Shown: positions 10,189 to 19,208 of the stretch, in pieces
How the letters are laid out: each line of letters starts with the position of its first letter
How positions within the stretch are numbered: the first letter of the stretch is position 1
Origin: Paenibacillus sp. P25
GTDB taxonomy: Bacteria; Bacillota; Bacilli; Paenibacillales; NBRC-103111
Direction of reading: 5' to 3'
Assembly (NCBI GenBank): GCA_024704175.1
Contig: CP085629.1
Location: 7,553,501 to 7,617,500 of the forward strand
DNA length: 64,000 nt
The notes under the pieces: model-generated
Told to the model about the DNA's origin: nothing
Seen by the model: the letters and a program-made list of their open reading frames with translations, nothing else
The model's database searches: none
Translations under genes and position numbers: made by a program

Positions 10189-12449
10189 ATGGGACCTTTG
10201 GAAGATGTGATTCAAGGGGCGGAGCAAGAAAGGCCGGGTAATCGTGCAGCGGCTGACACGGCCCTGCGGCAGGATGAGAAGTACCGGATTGTAGCGGAAA
10301 ATACGATTGACGCGATGGTCTTGGTGGATGACGAAGCTCTGGTTCGCTATATCTCTCCGTCCTTCGAGTCGTTAACGGGTTATCCGGTGGAATCCTACGA
10401 AGGCCGGGATGCATTCGACATCATTCACCCGGAAGACCGGGACCGCGTACGCTCTATGCGTGCGGAAGTAGTTCGAACGAAGCGAGCCGATGCAGCTGGA
10501 ATACCGCCTGGTTCATGCCAAGGGCCATACGTTGTATGTCGAAACCCGGGTGAAGCCGGTAACGGATAGGGAAGGCGGCAAGCCATACGTGGTGGCCGTG
10601 GCCCGGGATGTGACGGAACAGAAGCAAACGGAGCAGCTGCTTGAGAATATATTGGAGAACATCAATGCGGCGGTGATCTCGACGGACGCCGGCTTTTCCA
10701 GCCTGACCTATTGCTCGGCCAGCATTGAGAAGATCTTTGGACTCTCCAGGCAGGAAGTCATGGCAAGACCTATCCTGCTGCACCGTCATATGCACCCGGA
10801 GGATGACGCCGCCCTCATGTATGAGGTAAAACAGCGACTGGATAGGGGGTTCCGGTTGTAAAGACCTTCCGGTCTGCTCCATGAAGAAGGAACCCGGTGG
10901 ATCAAGATGACGATGCATCCTTACAGCGACTATACCGGCGCCATCGAGCGGATCGACGGGATTCTGATGGACGTGACGGAGAAGAAACGCTCCGAGCTGG
11001 CGCTTGAAGAAAGCGAGCAGCGGTATAAATCGTTGTTCGAGAATAATTTGGACGGCGTTTTTTCCATCGATTTGAACGGATTTTATTTTGTGAACGCCAA
11101 CCGTTCTTTCGAGAAGATAACGGGTATCGAATTCGATAAGCTGAACGACCGCCGCTTCATGGGGCTCATTATGGACGAGGATCATGCGCAGGTCTATGAA
11201 GCCTTGTTCCAGGTTATTCAGCGGCAGGAGTCGAGGGACCTGGAATGCCGGATCGTAAAGTCCGCCCACGGCGAGAAAATCGTGCAGATCACGTTTGTGC
11301 CGATTTTTATGTTCGGGCAGCTGAACGGGATTCATGGCATCGTCAAGGATATAACGCAGCGGAAGAGAGAAGAGAGGGAGCTGATCCGGCGCGAGAAGAG
11401 GTACAAGACCCTTCAGGAAAGCTTGAGCCGCTTCTCGAACGATCTGGCGAACGTGATGAAGGTCTCGGAGCTCGAGGAGCGGCCGCTGGCCGAGGTTCGG
11501 GAGGTGCTGCAGGTAACGGATGCAAGCATCGAAGAGGTGCCGCGGGGGCGGGAGCAATCGATCATGAACTCGCGGGACATGTGGATCCGAATCGGCGAGA
11601 AGCGGCGGACCGGTTTACCTGCGGATCTTCAAGGAAGATGCCATGCTCGAGATTGAGAAGGAATGGCTGGAGACGTCCGTCCGTTATGTCACGATACTTT
11701 ATGACAATCTCCACCTGCTGGAGGATTTAATGAGGCGGCTGGAGGAGTCGGTAAGCGGCGGCGAAACGCCCAAATGGATGTTAAGGTCGCTGTTTAATCT
11801 GTCCGAGAAGGAAAGGGCTTCGCTGTCGAGCGATTTGCACGATTCGGTCCTGCAGGATTTGATCATCTGGTACCGCAAGCTGGAATCACTTCGCTCCTCC
11901 GCGAAGTTCACGGGCGAAACGGAGCTTGAACTCAAGCGGATCGAAGAGGGGCTCGCTGGACGCTATTCACCAGATCCGGATGACCTGCAACGAGTGCGTC
12001 CTCCTTTTCTGCTTAAAATGGGGCTGGTGGAGTCGCTGAAAAGTCTCTTCTCCTATGCGCGCATGTTTTCCAATTATGAAATTGAATTTTCCGCGGAGAC
12101 GCTCGGGGTTACGTTAACGGAAGAGCAAATTCTCGGCGTCTACCGGATCGTTCAGGAGCCGCTCCATAACGCAAATAAGCACTCCCAGGCAAGTAAAGTA
12201 ACGATGACTCTGAGCAGCAAGAACGGGCGGATTCATTTTGCTTATTCCGATGATGGAGTCGGGATGGAATTATCCGGTTTGAAGGGGTCGTTTGAGAATA
12301 TGGGGATTGCCGGCATTGAAAAAAGGGTGCTGAGCCTGGAAGGACAGGTAGAGATAAGCTCGGCTCCCCGGCAAGGGTTTCATGTCGACCTATCCCTTCC
12401 GATATTGTCCCATCCTGGAGGTGAATGCCATGGAAATCTTATTGGTTGA
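10189..12449 (+). CDS. Multi-PAS sensor histidine kinase, NarL/ComP class (HisKA_3), several frame breaks
   Basis: Soluble sensor kinase of about 750 residues with three PAS domains (near residues 30-140, 150-265 and 275-390, each ending in a PAC-like segment) and then DHp and ATPase domains. The phosphoacceptor region is LSSDLHDSVLQDLIIWYRKL. After undoing two compensating indels near 11955 and 11995 the text reads LLDAIHQIRMTCNELRPPFL, a hallmark of ComP-type kinases. The N-box is YRIVQEPLHNANKHS and the G1 box DDGVGM. Other breaks lie near 10480, 10850/10882 (with an apparent TAA at 10859) and 11625. Unlike classical ComP there are no membrane segments. Its 3' end overlaps the response-regulator start by 20 bp. 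Confidence 0.85.
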
Positions 12450-13077
12450 CGATCACCGGTCGGTCGTCGAGGGTACCCAGATGCTGATCGAATCGGAGCC
12501 GGGGATGAAGGTGACGATCGAGACGGATGTCTACTGCGTGCCGGACCTGGTGCGGCTGAAGAAGTTCGACGTCATGCTGTTCGATCTGTACATGCCGAAT
12601 ACGAACGGTGCGGATTTGACGCGCAAGGTTCTGGAATATGTGCCGGATGCCGTCATCCTGATTTATTCGGGATTCGATATCGCACCGCACTTTAATTTGC
12701 TGATGGAATCGGGAGTATCCGGTTTTATTGCGAAGACGTCCACTCGGGAGCAACTCATTCAAGCGATTCGCTGCGCCGGAAGGAAGGAGGCCGTCATTCC
12801 GATGCAGTCGCTGAGGCAGCTGAGGCGCCAGGAAATTGTGGTGCCCGGCGACACGGAAAGCGACCGGGCGGTCATTACGCCCGAGGAAGAGAAGCTGTTA
12901 AGGGAGCTGGCCAAGGGAAAGAGCAACAAGGAGATTTCCAAAACGCTCATGATCAGCCAGCGCTCTCTCGAATACAGCCTCACCGAGCTGTTCCAGAAGC
13001 TGCATGTCGGCTCGCGGGTCGAGGTGGTTAAGAAAGCCAAGAGCTTAGGAATCCTTCCGACGGAAGATTTATATTAA
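12430..13077 (+). CDS. LuxR/NarL-family response regulator, ComA-like
   Basis: Intact 215-residue regulator starting at ATG 12430 after GGAGGTG. The receiver domain has the acidic pair in LLVDDHRSV, the phospho-acceptor Asp in VMLFDLYMPN and Lys in FIAKTSTRE. The C-terminal GerE-type helix-turn-helix is KGKSNKEISKTLMISQRSLE followed by YSLTELFQKLHVGSRVEVV. The recognition-helix text RS(I/L)EYSLT..F.KL.VGSR is what I recall of Bacillus ComA, hence the call. Its partner is the overlapping upstream kinase. The target promoters are not visible here. Confidence 0.88.
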   Translation: MEILLVDDHRSVVEGTQMLIESEPGMKVTIETDVYCVPDLVRLKKFDVMLFDLYMPNTNGADLTRKVLEYVPDAVILIYSGFDIAPHFNLLMESGVSGFIAKTSTREQLIQAIRCAGRKEAVIPMQSLRQLRRQEIVVPGDTESDRAVITPEEEKLLRELAKGKSNKEISKTLMISQRSLEYSLTELFQKLHVGSRVEVVKKAKSLGILPTEDLY

Positions 13078-13137
13078 CCTTTGGCCATGTGGAGACGGAC
13101 TGCCGGGGTTGTACGCGGAGTCGTGTGGATCTGAAGA

Positions 13138-13174
13138 AAAAGGACGGCCGCCCTCCAGGGGCTGCCGTCCTTGC
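13138..13174. terminator. Bidirectional terminator
   Basis: Stem AAGGACGGC (13140-13148) with GCCGTCCTT (13164-13172), between the ComA-like gene and the convergent stalk-protein gene. The A-run on the left gives a T-run for minus-strand transcripts. Confidence 0.75.
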
Positions 13175-13189
13175 GCGCTGCGGGGACTG

Positions 13190-14482
13190 CTAATCTTTCG
13201 GAATATAAAAGCGGTTGCTCCCGATCTGGATGTTGCTCAGCCGGTCTTTCCCGTCAGGATAGTGGTCGAAGAAGAGGCTGTGAACGACGGTTCCGTCCCC
13301 GTACGTGAGCGTGATGGTATTGCCCGAGATTTGGTAGGTTCCCTTATCGCTCTTCGTTCCGGACGAATTGGTTTTGGAGACCTGCACATCGAGCGATGAC
13401 AAAGAGAGGTCGGTGCTTTCAAATGTCCCATCGCTCGAGAAGGTGAGGTATTCCGTCCAAGATGTGGAGAAGGCGTTAATCCCGACCAAGCCGCTGTATC
13501 CGATATATTTGTAGGTTCCCTTAAGCTTCAGGCCTTCGGCCGCGGGTGTAACGGAAGTCATATACACATCGTTAATGAACAATTCTCCCTTGTCGGATAC
13601 ACGGATGGGGTAGCTCTTCCCGTTACTCAGCTTCAGCTTGCCTTCGGAAATCGTATAAGTGCTGCGGCCGTCGCGGGTGCAATCGATCGTTTCCGGCCCG
13701 CCTTTCGGAGGAGCGCCGACGAAGATATGCTGATCCGGAAGGAAGGTATACAGATCCCAGCAGGCGCCCCCGCATTCGTAGCCTCCGAAATCATCCCGGA
13801 ATCCGTAGTACATGCCCTTCAGGGCCGTCAAATCGATCGGTTTATTAGCAGGGCTTTCCACCTTGTCCGGGGCCGTCGGTGCTGCCGGGCTGGGCTCGGA
13901 AGACGAAGGAGGGGGTGGTGGCGTCGGCGGCGAAGTGGTTGCTGCAGGCGATGAACCGGACGTCTGCTGCTGCTTGGCCGTATAATCGGCCAGCCGCTTC
14001 TGCATCTCTTCCTTGCTCATGCCAAGGGCGGTCAGCAAACGGTCAGTAACAACCGTGATTTCCCGGTTGACCTGGTCCCAGTGGACGATCGCCCCTGTGG
14101 CTTCCCCGATAAAACGCAGCGGCACCATCGTGCTTGCCGCTAACGATCTGCGCGCTTTGAGCGAGATCCATCTGCTTGCCGTTTACCGTCGCATGCGGAT
14201 CGTCAATGCGAAGCGTGATCTGGAGCCCCTCCTTCGAACCCGTCACGATACGGGTCGCCTCGTCCCATTGAACCTTCATCCCCATAGCTTCAAAGAGAGG
14301 CCGGAACTGTACCAATGTGGTGCCTTCGACCACAACCGGCTGGACTTCGAAGCGGATTTCCGTCGTATCGACGAAGACTTTAATGGGGTTCGCTCCTCAG
14401 CGGCAGTGGCTTTGTCGGTCATTACAGCGAAGAAGGCGATAAGAAACAGCATACCTAGTAATACCGATCGGTATAACTTCAA
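13190..14482 (-). CDS. Secreted copper amine oxidase N-terminal (stalk) domain protein, two frameshifts
   Basis: About 430 residues. TTG 14482 has GGAGGG 6 bases upstream. Signal peptide MKLYRSVLLGMLFLIAFFAV ends near TDKATAAEE. Next comes a copper-amine-oxidase-N-type stalk domain (LVQFRPLFEAMGMKVQWDEA and VPLRFIGEATGAIVHWDQ, the paired beta motifs of this cell-surface domain), then a Pro/Ser linker with a run of prolines. The C-terminal 210 residues are unrecognised and rich in beta strands (GTYKYIGYSG, GTYQISGNTITLTYGDG). The name does not imply oxidase activity; these domains are surface modules in Paenibacillaceae. Breaks lie near 14340 and 14130. A degraded copy of its 5' end lies at 15861-15995. 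Confidence 0.72.
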
Positions 14483-14743
14483 CGATATCCCTCCATGATC
14501 CTGTTTTGATGAACCAACAATAGGCTACCTGATACACCTATATTTTCCAAGGGGCCAAAGTTACAATTTCCGGGCCAAAGTTGTTGTATGTCGAGGGATA
14601 TGGGGAAGGTCGGGGAATATAGCGGTATGGAATAGTAAATGTATGTTATACTAAATAAACTGTAGTGAAGAGGCTGAATGATACGAAATGGTCTGAATAT
14701 TGTGGCCATTCCCCGGAGGCGCAGTACAAATCATAATGGAGTG

Positions 14744-14932
14744 ATGAACCTGAGTAAAGCTAAGGGCAAAGGCGGTACAGGCAGGGGAACAGACAAAAAG
14801 GGCTGGAACCGATGGCAAGCCAGTGCCAACCGAGCAAAAAACGCACCCAAACCTTATAAGAGCAAAGGCACGAAAAGTCAGGATGGCGCAGCGACTTCCA
14901 ATCAGCATAAAGGGCAAAAATCCGGCAAGTAG
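14744..14932 (+). CDS. Small basic Lys/Gly-rich protein (possible DUF3934-like)
   Basis: 62 residues from ATG 14744, which follows TGGAGTG. The open frame extends back to 14678 but without a ribosome site. The sequence is highly basic: NLSKAKGKGGTGRGTDKKGW then NRWQASANRAKNAPKPYKSK. The GTGxGTxKKGWNRWQ stretch resembles, from memory, a small Bacillus family of unknown function (DUF3934). It is likely cytoplasmic and perhaps nucleic-acid or ribosome associated, but that is inference. It and the two following small genes look lower in G+C than the surroundings. Confidence 0.6.
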   Translation: MNLSKAKGKGGTGRGTDKKGWNRWQASANRAKNAPKPYKSKGTKSQDGAATSNQHKGQKSGK

Positions 14933-14971
14933 TACAGCCTGCGGCCTCTTTTATGAAAATTAATTAATAAT

Positions 14972-15433
14972 ATGACGGGATGGGATCGTTTGAGTAAAAA
15001 TGAAGTGAAAAACGAATTGCCTTCAAATTACGAGCAATTAAAAATATCTGCGAATCGAGCATCCAATTGGAGAGAGCGTTTGAATGCTGTGGAAGAGTTG
15101 GGTCAGTGGAGGCACGAAAAAACCATCGACGTCCTCATGCATCGAATGTACAATGATGCCTTGTACAAAATTCAAGAGGCTGCATTCCAGAAGCTCAAGG
15201 AATTTGGCGAAGATGTTGAACGGCCGCCAAGGAAAAAAGGCGACTTGATTAAAGGGGTTACCAAAATTTTGGTAAGAATTAAGAAAAGCTTGCCGGAAGG
15301 TCATTCCTTTGAAGAGTTTAAAGAGAAGTTGAAAAAGATGAGACTGGATGTATATGATACCCTCGAAGGTGAAAAAGGCGATGACTTCGATAAGTGGCTT
15401 GAAAACGAGTGGGCTTCGTTATCGCGAAGGTAG
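14972..15433 (+). CDS. HEAT-repeat-like small protein
   Basis: Up to 153 residues, intact. The N-terminal half contains one HEAT-type helical pair (NWRERLNAVEELGQWRHEKT and IDVLMHRMYNDALYKIQEAA). The C-terminal half is charged and helical, with LEGEKGDDFDKWLENEWAS at the end. Such proteins are usually protein-protein adaptors. ATG 14972 has no ribosome site; the in-frame TTG at 14990 (LSKNEVKNEL), 4 bases after GGGATGGGA, is a plausible alternative start. It is 39 bp downstream of the basic small protein. Confidence 0.7.
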   Translation: MTGWDRLSKNEVKNELPSNYEQLKISANRASNWRERLNAVEELGQWRHEKTIDVLMHRMYNDALYKIQEAAFQKLKEFGEDVERPPRKKGDLIKGVTKILVRIKKSLPEGHSFEEFKEKLKKMRLDVYDTLEGEKGDDFDKWLENEWASLSRR

Positions 15434-15486
15434 GCTGGAATCTATAAAACAGATGTAGGGGTGGTATTCTGAGAAAGCACAAGCCA

Positions 15487-15774
15487 ATGTCATTTGATGA
15501 GTCGCTGAAGGAATTACAAGGGCAGAAAACGATTGAAGAAGATCCGAATCATATTTCATTAGGAAAGCTGTTTAATGAATCATTCATGAGTAAGCATTCC
15601 GGCTTTAAGAGTTTTGAAGAGTTTTTGGATAAAGGGAACTTTCAAGCTAAGACACATGAAGAGATCAAGAACATTTCCGGCGAGCTTTTAGATAGGCATG
15701 TTGCAAGAGAGACGGATTTTGCGAATTGGAAATCCATGCTTGATTCAGCGAATAGGGAATATGCTGATCAATAA
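15487..15774 (+). CDS. Hypothetical small acidic protein
   Basis: 95 residues, acidic, helical, no signal or membrane segment; I do not recognise it. Key segments are [40 protein letters not shown] and [20 protein letters not shown]. The only ribosome-like site (AGGGGTGG, 15457-15464) is 22 bases from this ATG. The frame is open back through CTG 15469 (reading [11 protein letters not shown]), so translation may begin at that non-standard codon. A terminator follows directly. Confidence 0.62.
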   Translation: MSFDESLKELQGQKTIEEDPNHISLGKLFNESFMSKHSGFKSFEEFLDKGNFQAKTHEEIKNISGELLDRHVARETDFANWKSMLDSANREYADQ

Positions 15775-15795
15775 TTGACATAAGAATGAAGCTAG

Positions 15796-15830
15796 AAGCC
15801 CAAGAAGTACATGCTTGGGCTTTTCTTTTT
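15796..15830 (+). terminator. Rho-independent terminator after the small-gene group
   Basis: Perfect 9-bp stem AAGCCCAAG (15796-15804) with CTTGGGCTT (15814-15822), followed by a T-rich run to 15830. Confidence 0.88.
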
Positions 15831-15908
15831 GCAATCCCGGCAGTGTTGGCCGGCAGAGATTTATTTGGCTGCGCTCAAACGGGAACAGGGAAGACGGCCG
15901 CATTTGCC
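15831..15908 (+). pseudogene. DEAD-box RNA helicase fragment (Q motif end and Walker A only)
   Basis: Frame 3 reads [20 protein letters not shown] then KTAAFA, which is the end of the Q motif, motif I (AQTGTGKT) and the following segment of a DEAD-box helicase. Nothing of motifs Ia, II or III follows: after 15908 the sequence becomes the mirror of the stalk-protein 5' region. No helicase start precedes it, because the terminator of the previous gene abuts it. This is a 26-codon relic, not a working gene. Confidence 0.75.
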
Positions 15909-15995
15909 GTCAGCGGCGGATGCTTTATCGGTAAATACGGCGAAGACGGTAATGAGATATAGCATACCAAGTAACACGGAATGGTACAGCTTCAA
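15861..15995 (-). pseudogene. Truncated 5' end of a stalk-protein paralogue (signal peptide only)
   Basis: From TTG 15995, with GGAGGG 6 bases upstream exactly as in the full gene at 14482, the frame reads [20 protein letters not shown] then [10 protein letters not shown]. It then runs into the antisense of the helicase fragment and stops at 15861. The signal peptide and leader are about three-quarters identical to those of the gene starting at 14482, but the stalk domain is absent. Confidence 0.72.
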
Positions 15996-16080
15996 CGAAA
16001 TCCCTCCATGATCCTATTTTGATGAACCAACGATAGGCTACCTGATATGCCTTTATTTTCCAAGGGGCCACGTTACATTT
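15914..16080 (-). repeat. Diverged duplicate of 14400-14568 (leader, ribosome site and signal-peptide region)
   Basis: The segment TCCCTCCATGATCCT(A/G)TTTT through GGCTACCTGAT to TTTTCCAAGGGGCCA is shared nearly base for base with 14480-14556, in the same orientation, about 1.5 kb away. The duplicated unit includes the 5' leader upstream of the start codon, so any regulatory element there is duplicated too. Confidence 0.8.
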
Positions 16081-16114
16081 TGGATACCCGATGCTTGGGT
16101 GGAGCGGGGCTGTA

Positions 16115-16925
16115 TTAGTCATGAACAGCCGAAACACCATACCGTTCCAGCGCCTTGACGGAGGATTCCAGCATTCTTTTTCTGAGATAATCCCCTTCTA
16201 TGATCCGGACTCGTTTGCCGAGAAAGCGGATTTTGGAGAGAACATATTCCCGTTCATTTGCTAGAAAAGTAAGGTGTACCGTGTAGGTGTCCTTCTCCGA
16301 ATCGTAAGCAACTTCCTTCTCGAAGCAGGAGAAGGCATACAGGATCCTGGACAATTCCCGGTTATAGCTGTTCACGACCTCAATGACGGCCGTTTCTCTT
16401 CCGCTCTCGATCATCCGCTCGATCTTCTCCAGTAACTGTGCGGGATCCGTGGATCGCAGATCCTCCTCCACTGCCGAGACGATATTGTCGAGCTTCGTGA
16501 TCATGAGCGCATGGTGCCTTAGATGGTACCAAATCAGGTACCACTCCCGCTTCACCATCGAATACTCCAGCCGGTAAGGAAACCCGGATTGACCCGCATG
16601 GGTCCGGTTTCCTTTCACGCTGTACGTCAGGCGAACGGCTCTCCGGCTCATGATCGCGCGGCGGAGGGCGCAGCGACGGATGATAGATTTGCCGTTCCAC
16701 ACTCCTCGCCTTATGTGCAAAATGCTCCGAGACATCCATAGCCGAGGCTTCTTCGACGAAGGCATGCAGCTTGAGCAGGGTATCCGGGCTGAGGGCCTGG
16801 GAGGCGGCCGGATGCTGAAGTACGGCTTTCAGCCATGATCTTTCATGAGCGGTGATCATGAAGGTACCGGAGTCCTCGAGGCGGGAGAGGATTTGGTAAT
16901 TGAAGATCTTCTCAAACGGATTCAT
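16115..16925 (-). CDS. WYL-domain protein, second of a pair (one frameshift)
   Basis: About 270 residues. The N-terminal part (MNPFEKIFNYQILSRLEDSG, FMITAHERSWLKAVLQHPAA) lacks an obvious helix-turn-helix. The middle is a WYL-type SH3/Sm-like ligand-binding fold with RRAVRLTYSVKGNRTH and the core KREWYLIWYHLR. The C-terminal WCX-like extension ends FLGKRVRIIEGDYLRKRMLE. A one-base break lies near 16690. ATG 16925 overlaps the end of the upstream WYL gene (true stop 16912-16914), so the two proteins are probably made in equal amounts and may form a heterodimer, as the PafB/PafC pair does. Role inferred: partner of the DNA-binding regulator. Confidence 0.75.
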
Positions 16926-18225
16926 AGTAGGCGTGAATCTCCTTCCATTCCGCAATCATTTCGCGGCGGAACCGGACCGGTTCGAGCACTTCGCAGCTGG
17001 ACCCGAAGCTCCCGCGACCACGGCTTAATCTCTGTCGTTCCGTTGACTGTGATTTCATAGACAAAAGACTCGGTGTCCTCCTCCACGATCCGGCCCCACT
17101 GCCCCTGCGCCAGCACCCGCTCCTTCACAAAGTTGCGCCCCGGCTCATCCGGGTTATAGAAGCGCGCACGAACTGTGACCGGCACGCCGGTGTCCACCAG
17201 CCAGCTGGTTGCGGTTTTATCCTCCAGCTCGCGCCGCCTCGCCAGAAACTGCTCCTCGCTAACCGCCTCATCCTCTTCCAGCTGTGTGATTCCTTCCATT
17301 CTGAATTTGGTGATCCCCTGGCGGCCATGAGCGAGCAGGTACCACCTGCCGTATTGATGATCGTAAACGATCCGGAGCGGCAGGACGGCGACCTGATTGC
17401 CGGAGGCTTCGCGTTCGAACAGGGGATTCGTGTTCTTCGACGTGTAGCTTTTCTCGGTCTTCGGCGAGAAGTAAATAAACTTCACTTTGCGGCGTCCGGA
17501 GATGGCGTGCAGCGGCGAGAACAGGTGAGCTTCATCCAAAATGCGGGAATAATAATGATATTTATAGAGAAAAGGCTCGAGCGCCTGTTTATCCGCCTGC
17601 TCCCGGCTCAGATGCTTCTTCAGGCCGTCGCGAAGCAAATAGCCTTGGACCGACGGGACCTGCGTATTGGCCATGACATCTACGAAGTCGTAAAGGTCGA
17701 GCAGTTCCTCATGCGATAATTCCTGGATCAAATCGTTATAAATCCGGTAACGGTAAGGCCGCGGTCCGGGCTCCCTGCGGATCACGCCGACCTCTTCCAG
17801 GTACTTCAGGTCGCTGCGCACCGTCTTCTCGTCCGGGACGGGCAGGTCGGCGGACAGGTCGCTGCAGCAGACGTCGAGCAGCTCCATCGCCGTCAGCGGC
17901 TTGTCGTTCATTGCGGCGAGCAGCGGCGACAGCCGCTCGCTCTCCGATTCCTTCAGGGACTTGGCGCGGAACAGGAACAGCAAGCATGGGATCCGCCGAG
18001 TCGAAATAGCTGTAGCGCATAGCGTCGGCCAGCTCCTTGCTCTCCCCGGCCGCGAGCTCGCGGTACAGCGATTGGACGATTTCTTTGAGCTTCTTCAGCG
18101 TTTTATCGAAGGTATGCACGGAAATGCCGAGCCGTTCGGCAAATTGCTTGCCGGTTATAGGCTCCGCTGGTCAGGACCAGCATACGCAGAAATTGGATCT
18201 CTTTATCGAAGCTTTCTTTGGCCAT
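16912..18225 (-). CDS. HTH-WYL transcriptional regulator, first of a pair (three frameshifts)
   Basis: About 437 residues. ATG 18225 follows GGGGAG by 5 bases. The N-terminus (MAKESFDKEIQFLRMLVLTS then a winged-helix stretch around GISVHTFDKTLKKLKEIVQS after repair near 18110) and a second HTH (EKTVRSDLKYLEEVGVIRRE) suggest DNA binding. The WYL domain is RRKVKFIYFSPKTE...YGRWYLLAHGRQG, followed by a WCX-like domain. Other breaks lie near 17985 and 17010. After the last, the true C-terminus reads SFGSSCEVLEPVRFRREM and ends at 16912. The gene is divergent from rlaP with 164 bp between, the usual position for a local regulator of the repair operon. Confidence 0.8.
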
Positions 18226-18389
18226 ACGGCTCCCCGATCTGGAAATGAACAGCTTCTTCCATTGTAGCAGGAGTGCGGCGGGGAGGGAACGGGAGGCTTT
18301 TTTCGCCCGTCGTAATACTTCCGCCATGTTCGATATGCCTGAAATAGGAGAAAATAAAGCCAGCAGACGAAGTACAGGAGGTTATCCTC
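18226..18389. promoter_or_regulatory. Divergent control region between WYL regulators and RNA repair operon
   Basis: 164 bp holding the ribosome site of rlaP (AGGAGG, 8 bases before ATG 18390) and GGGGAG of the WYL gene just outside it. A TAATAC (18311-18316) could be a -10 on the plus strand. No strong palindrome was found; a regulator-binding site here is expected but not demonstrated. Confidence 0.4.
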
Positions 18390-19172
18390 ATGACGGATAT
18401 TCAGCAGCAAATTCTAGACGAGTTAAAGACCATCGAGCGGGAAGAGCAAGTCCGCATCCTCTATGCCTGCGAATCGGGGAGCCGCGCTTGGGGGTTCCCC
18501 TCGAAGGACAGCGATTATGACGTACGGTTCCTCTATATCCGGCCGATGGATTGGTATTTGTCCCTATTCGAGAAGCGGGATGTCATCGAACGCCCGATCA
18601 GCGACATGCTGGATATTAGCGGCTGGGATCTCAAGAAAGCGCTGATTCTGTTCCGGAAGTCGAACCCGCCGCTGCTTGAGTGGCTTCAGTCGCCCATTCG
18701 CTATGTCGAGAAATACTCGGTCGCGGAGCAAATCCGAAGCTGCTCCCCGCTGACCTTCTCGCCCAAATCGTGCATGTACCATTATCTCAACATGGCCAAA
18801 GGCAACTATCGGGATTACCTGCAGAGGGAGCAGGTGAAGATTAAGAAATATTTTTACGTGCTGCGCCCTATTCTGGCCTGCGGCTGGATCGAGAAGCATG
18901 ACGGGATGCCGCCGATGGAGTTTGACCTGCTCGTTGAAGACTTGGTACCGCGGGGGCGCGCGTTGAGAACCGTCATCGACGACCTGCTGGTACGGAAAAA
19001 AGCCGGCGACGAGCTCGATTACGAGCCCAGGCTGAACCCGATCAACGAGTATCTCGAGGAGAGAATCGCTTATTATGAGCGGACAGCGGCTGGCTTGAAG
19101 CTTCGGGAGGGCCTGCAGGATGAGCAGTTGGATGAACTCTTCCGCTCCGCGCTGAGGGAAGTGTGGGGCTGA
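18390..19172 (+). CDS. rlaP: RlaP-family nucleotidyltransferase (RNA ligase/repair-associated pol-beta superfamily)
   Basis: Intact 260-residue protein. The pol-beta minimal nucleotidyltransferase motif is GS at residues 30-31 (CESGSRAWGFPSKDS) with the metal-binding pair D42 and D44 (DYDV). It is followed by the family-specific FLYIRPMDWYLSLFEKRDVI and a helical C-terminal domain (NPPLLEWLQSP, YLNMAKGNYRDYL). This is the RlaP group, predicted to add or transfer nucleotides at RNA ends in bacterial RNA repair clusters; its exact reaction is not settled to my knowledge. It is the first gene of the repair operon, 36 bp before hen1, with RtcB, Pnkp and KptA close by. Confidence 0.87.
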   Translation: MTDIQQQILDELKTIEREEQVRILYACESGSRAWGFPSKDSDYDVRFLYIRPMDWYLSLFEKRDVIERPISDMLDISGWDLKKALILFRKSNPPLLEWLQSPIRYVEKYSVAEQIRSCSPLTFSPKSCMYHYLNMAKGNYRDYLQREQVKIKKYFYVLRPILACGWIEKHDGMPPMEFDLLVEDLVPRGRALRTVIDDLLVRKKAGDELDYEPRLNPINEYLEERIAYYERTAAGLKLREGLQDEQLDELFRSALREVWG

Positions 19173-19208
19173 GCGATCAGGTAACTTTTATCAAGGGGAA
19201 GATAGAAT

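Noticed and set aside
10840-10890. Stop codon TAA at 10859 splitting the kinase into two genes
   Set aside because: Reading one frame over between 10850 and 10882 gives VPVVKTFR followed by LLHEEGTRW, a normal PAC motif, so a pair of compensating indels explains it better than two genes.
13190-14482. True copper amine oxidase
   Set aside because: Only the N-terminal stalk-type domain is present; there is no catalytic TPQ domain and the protein is far too short.
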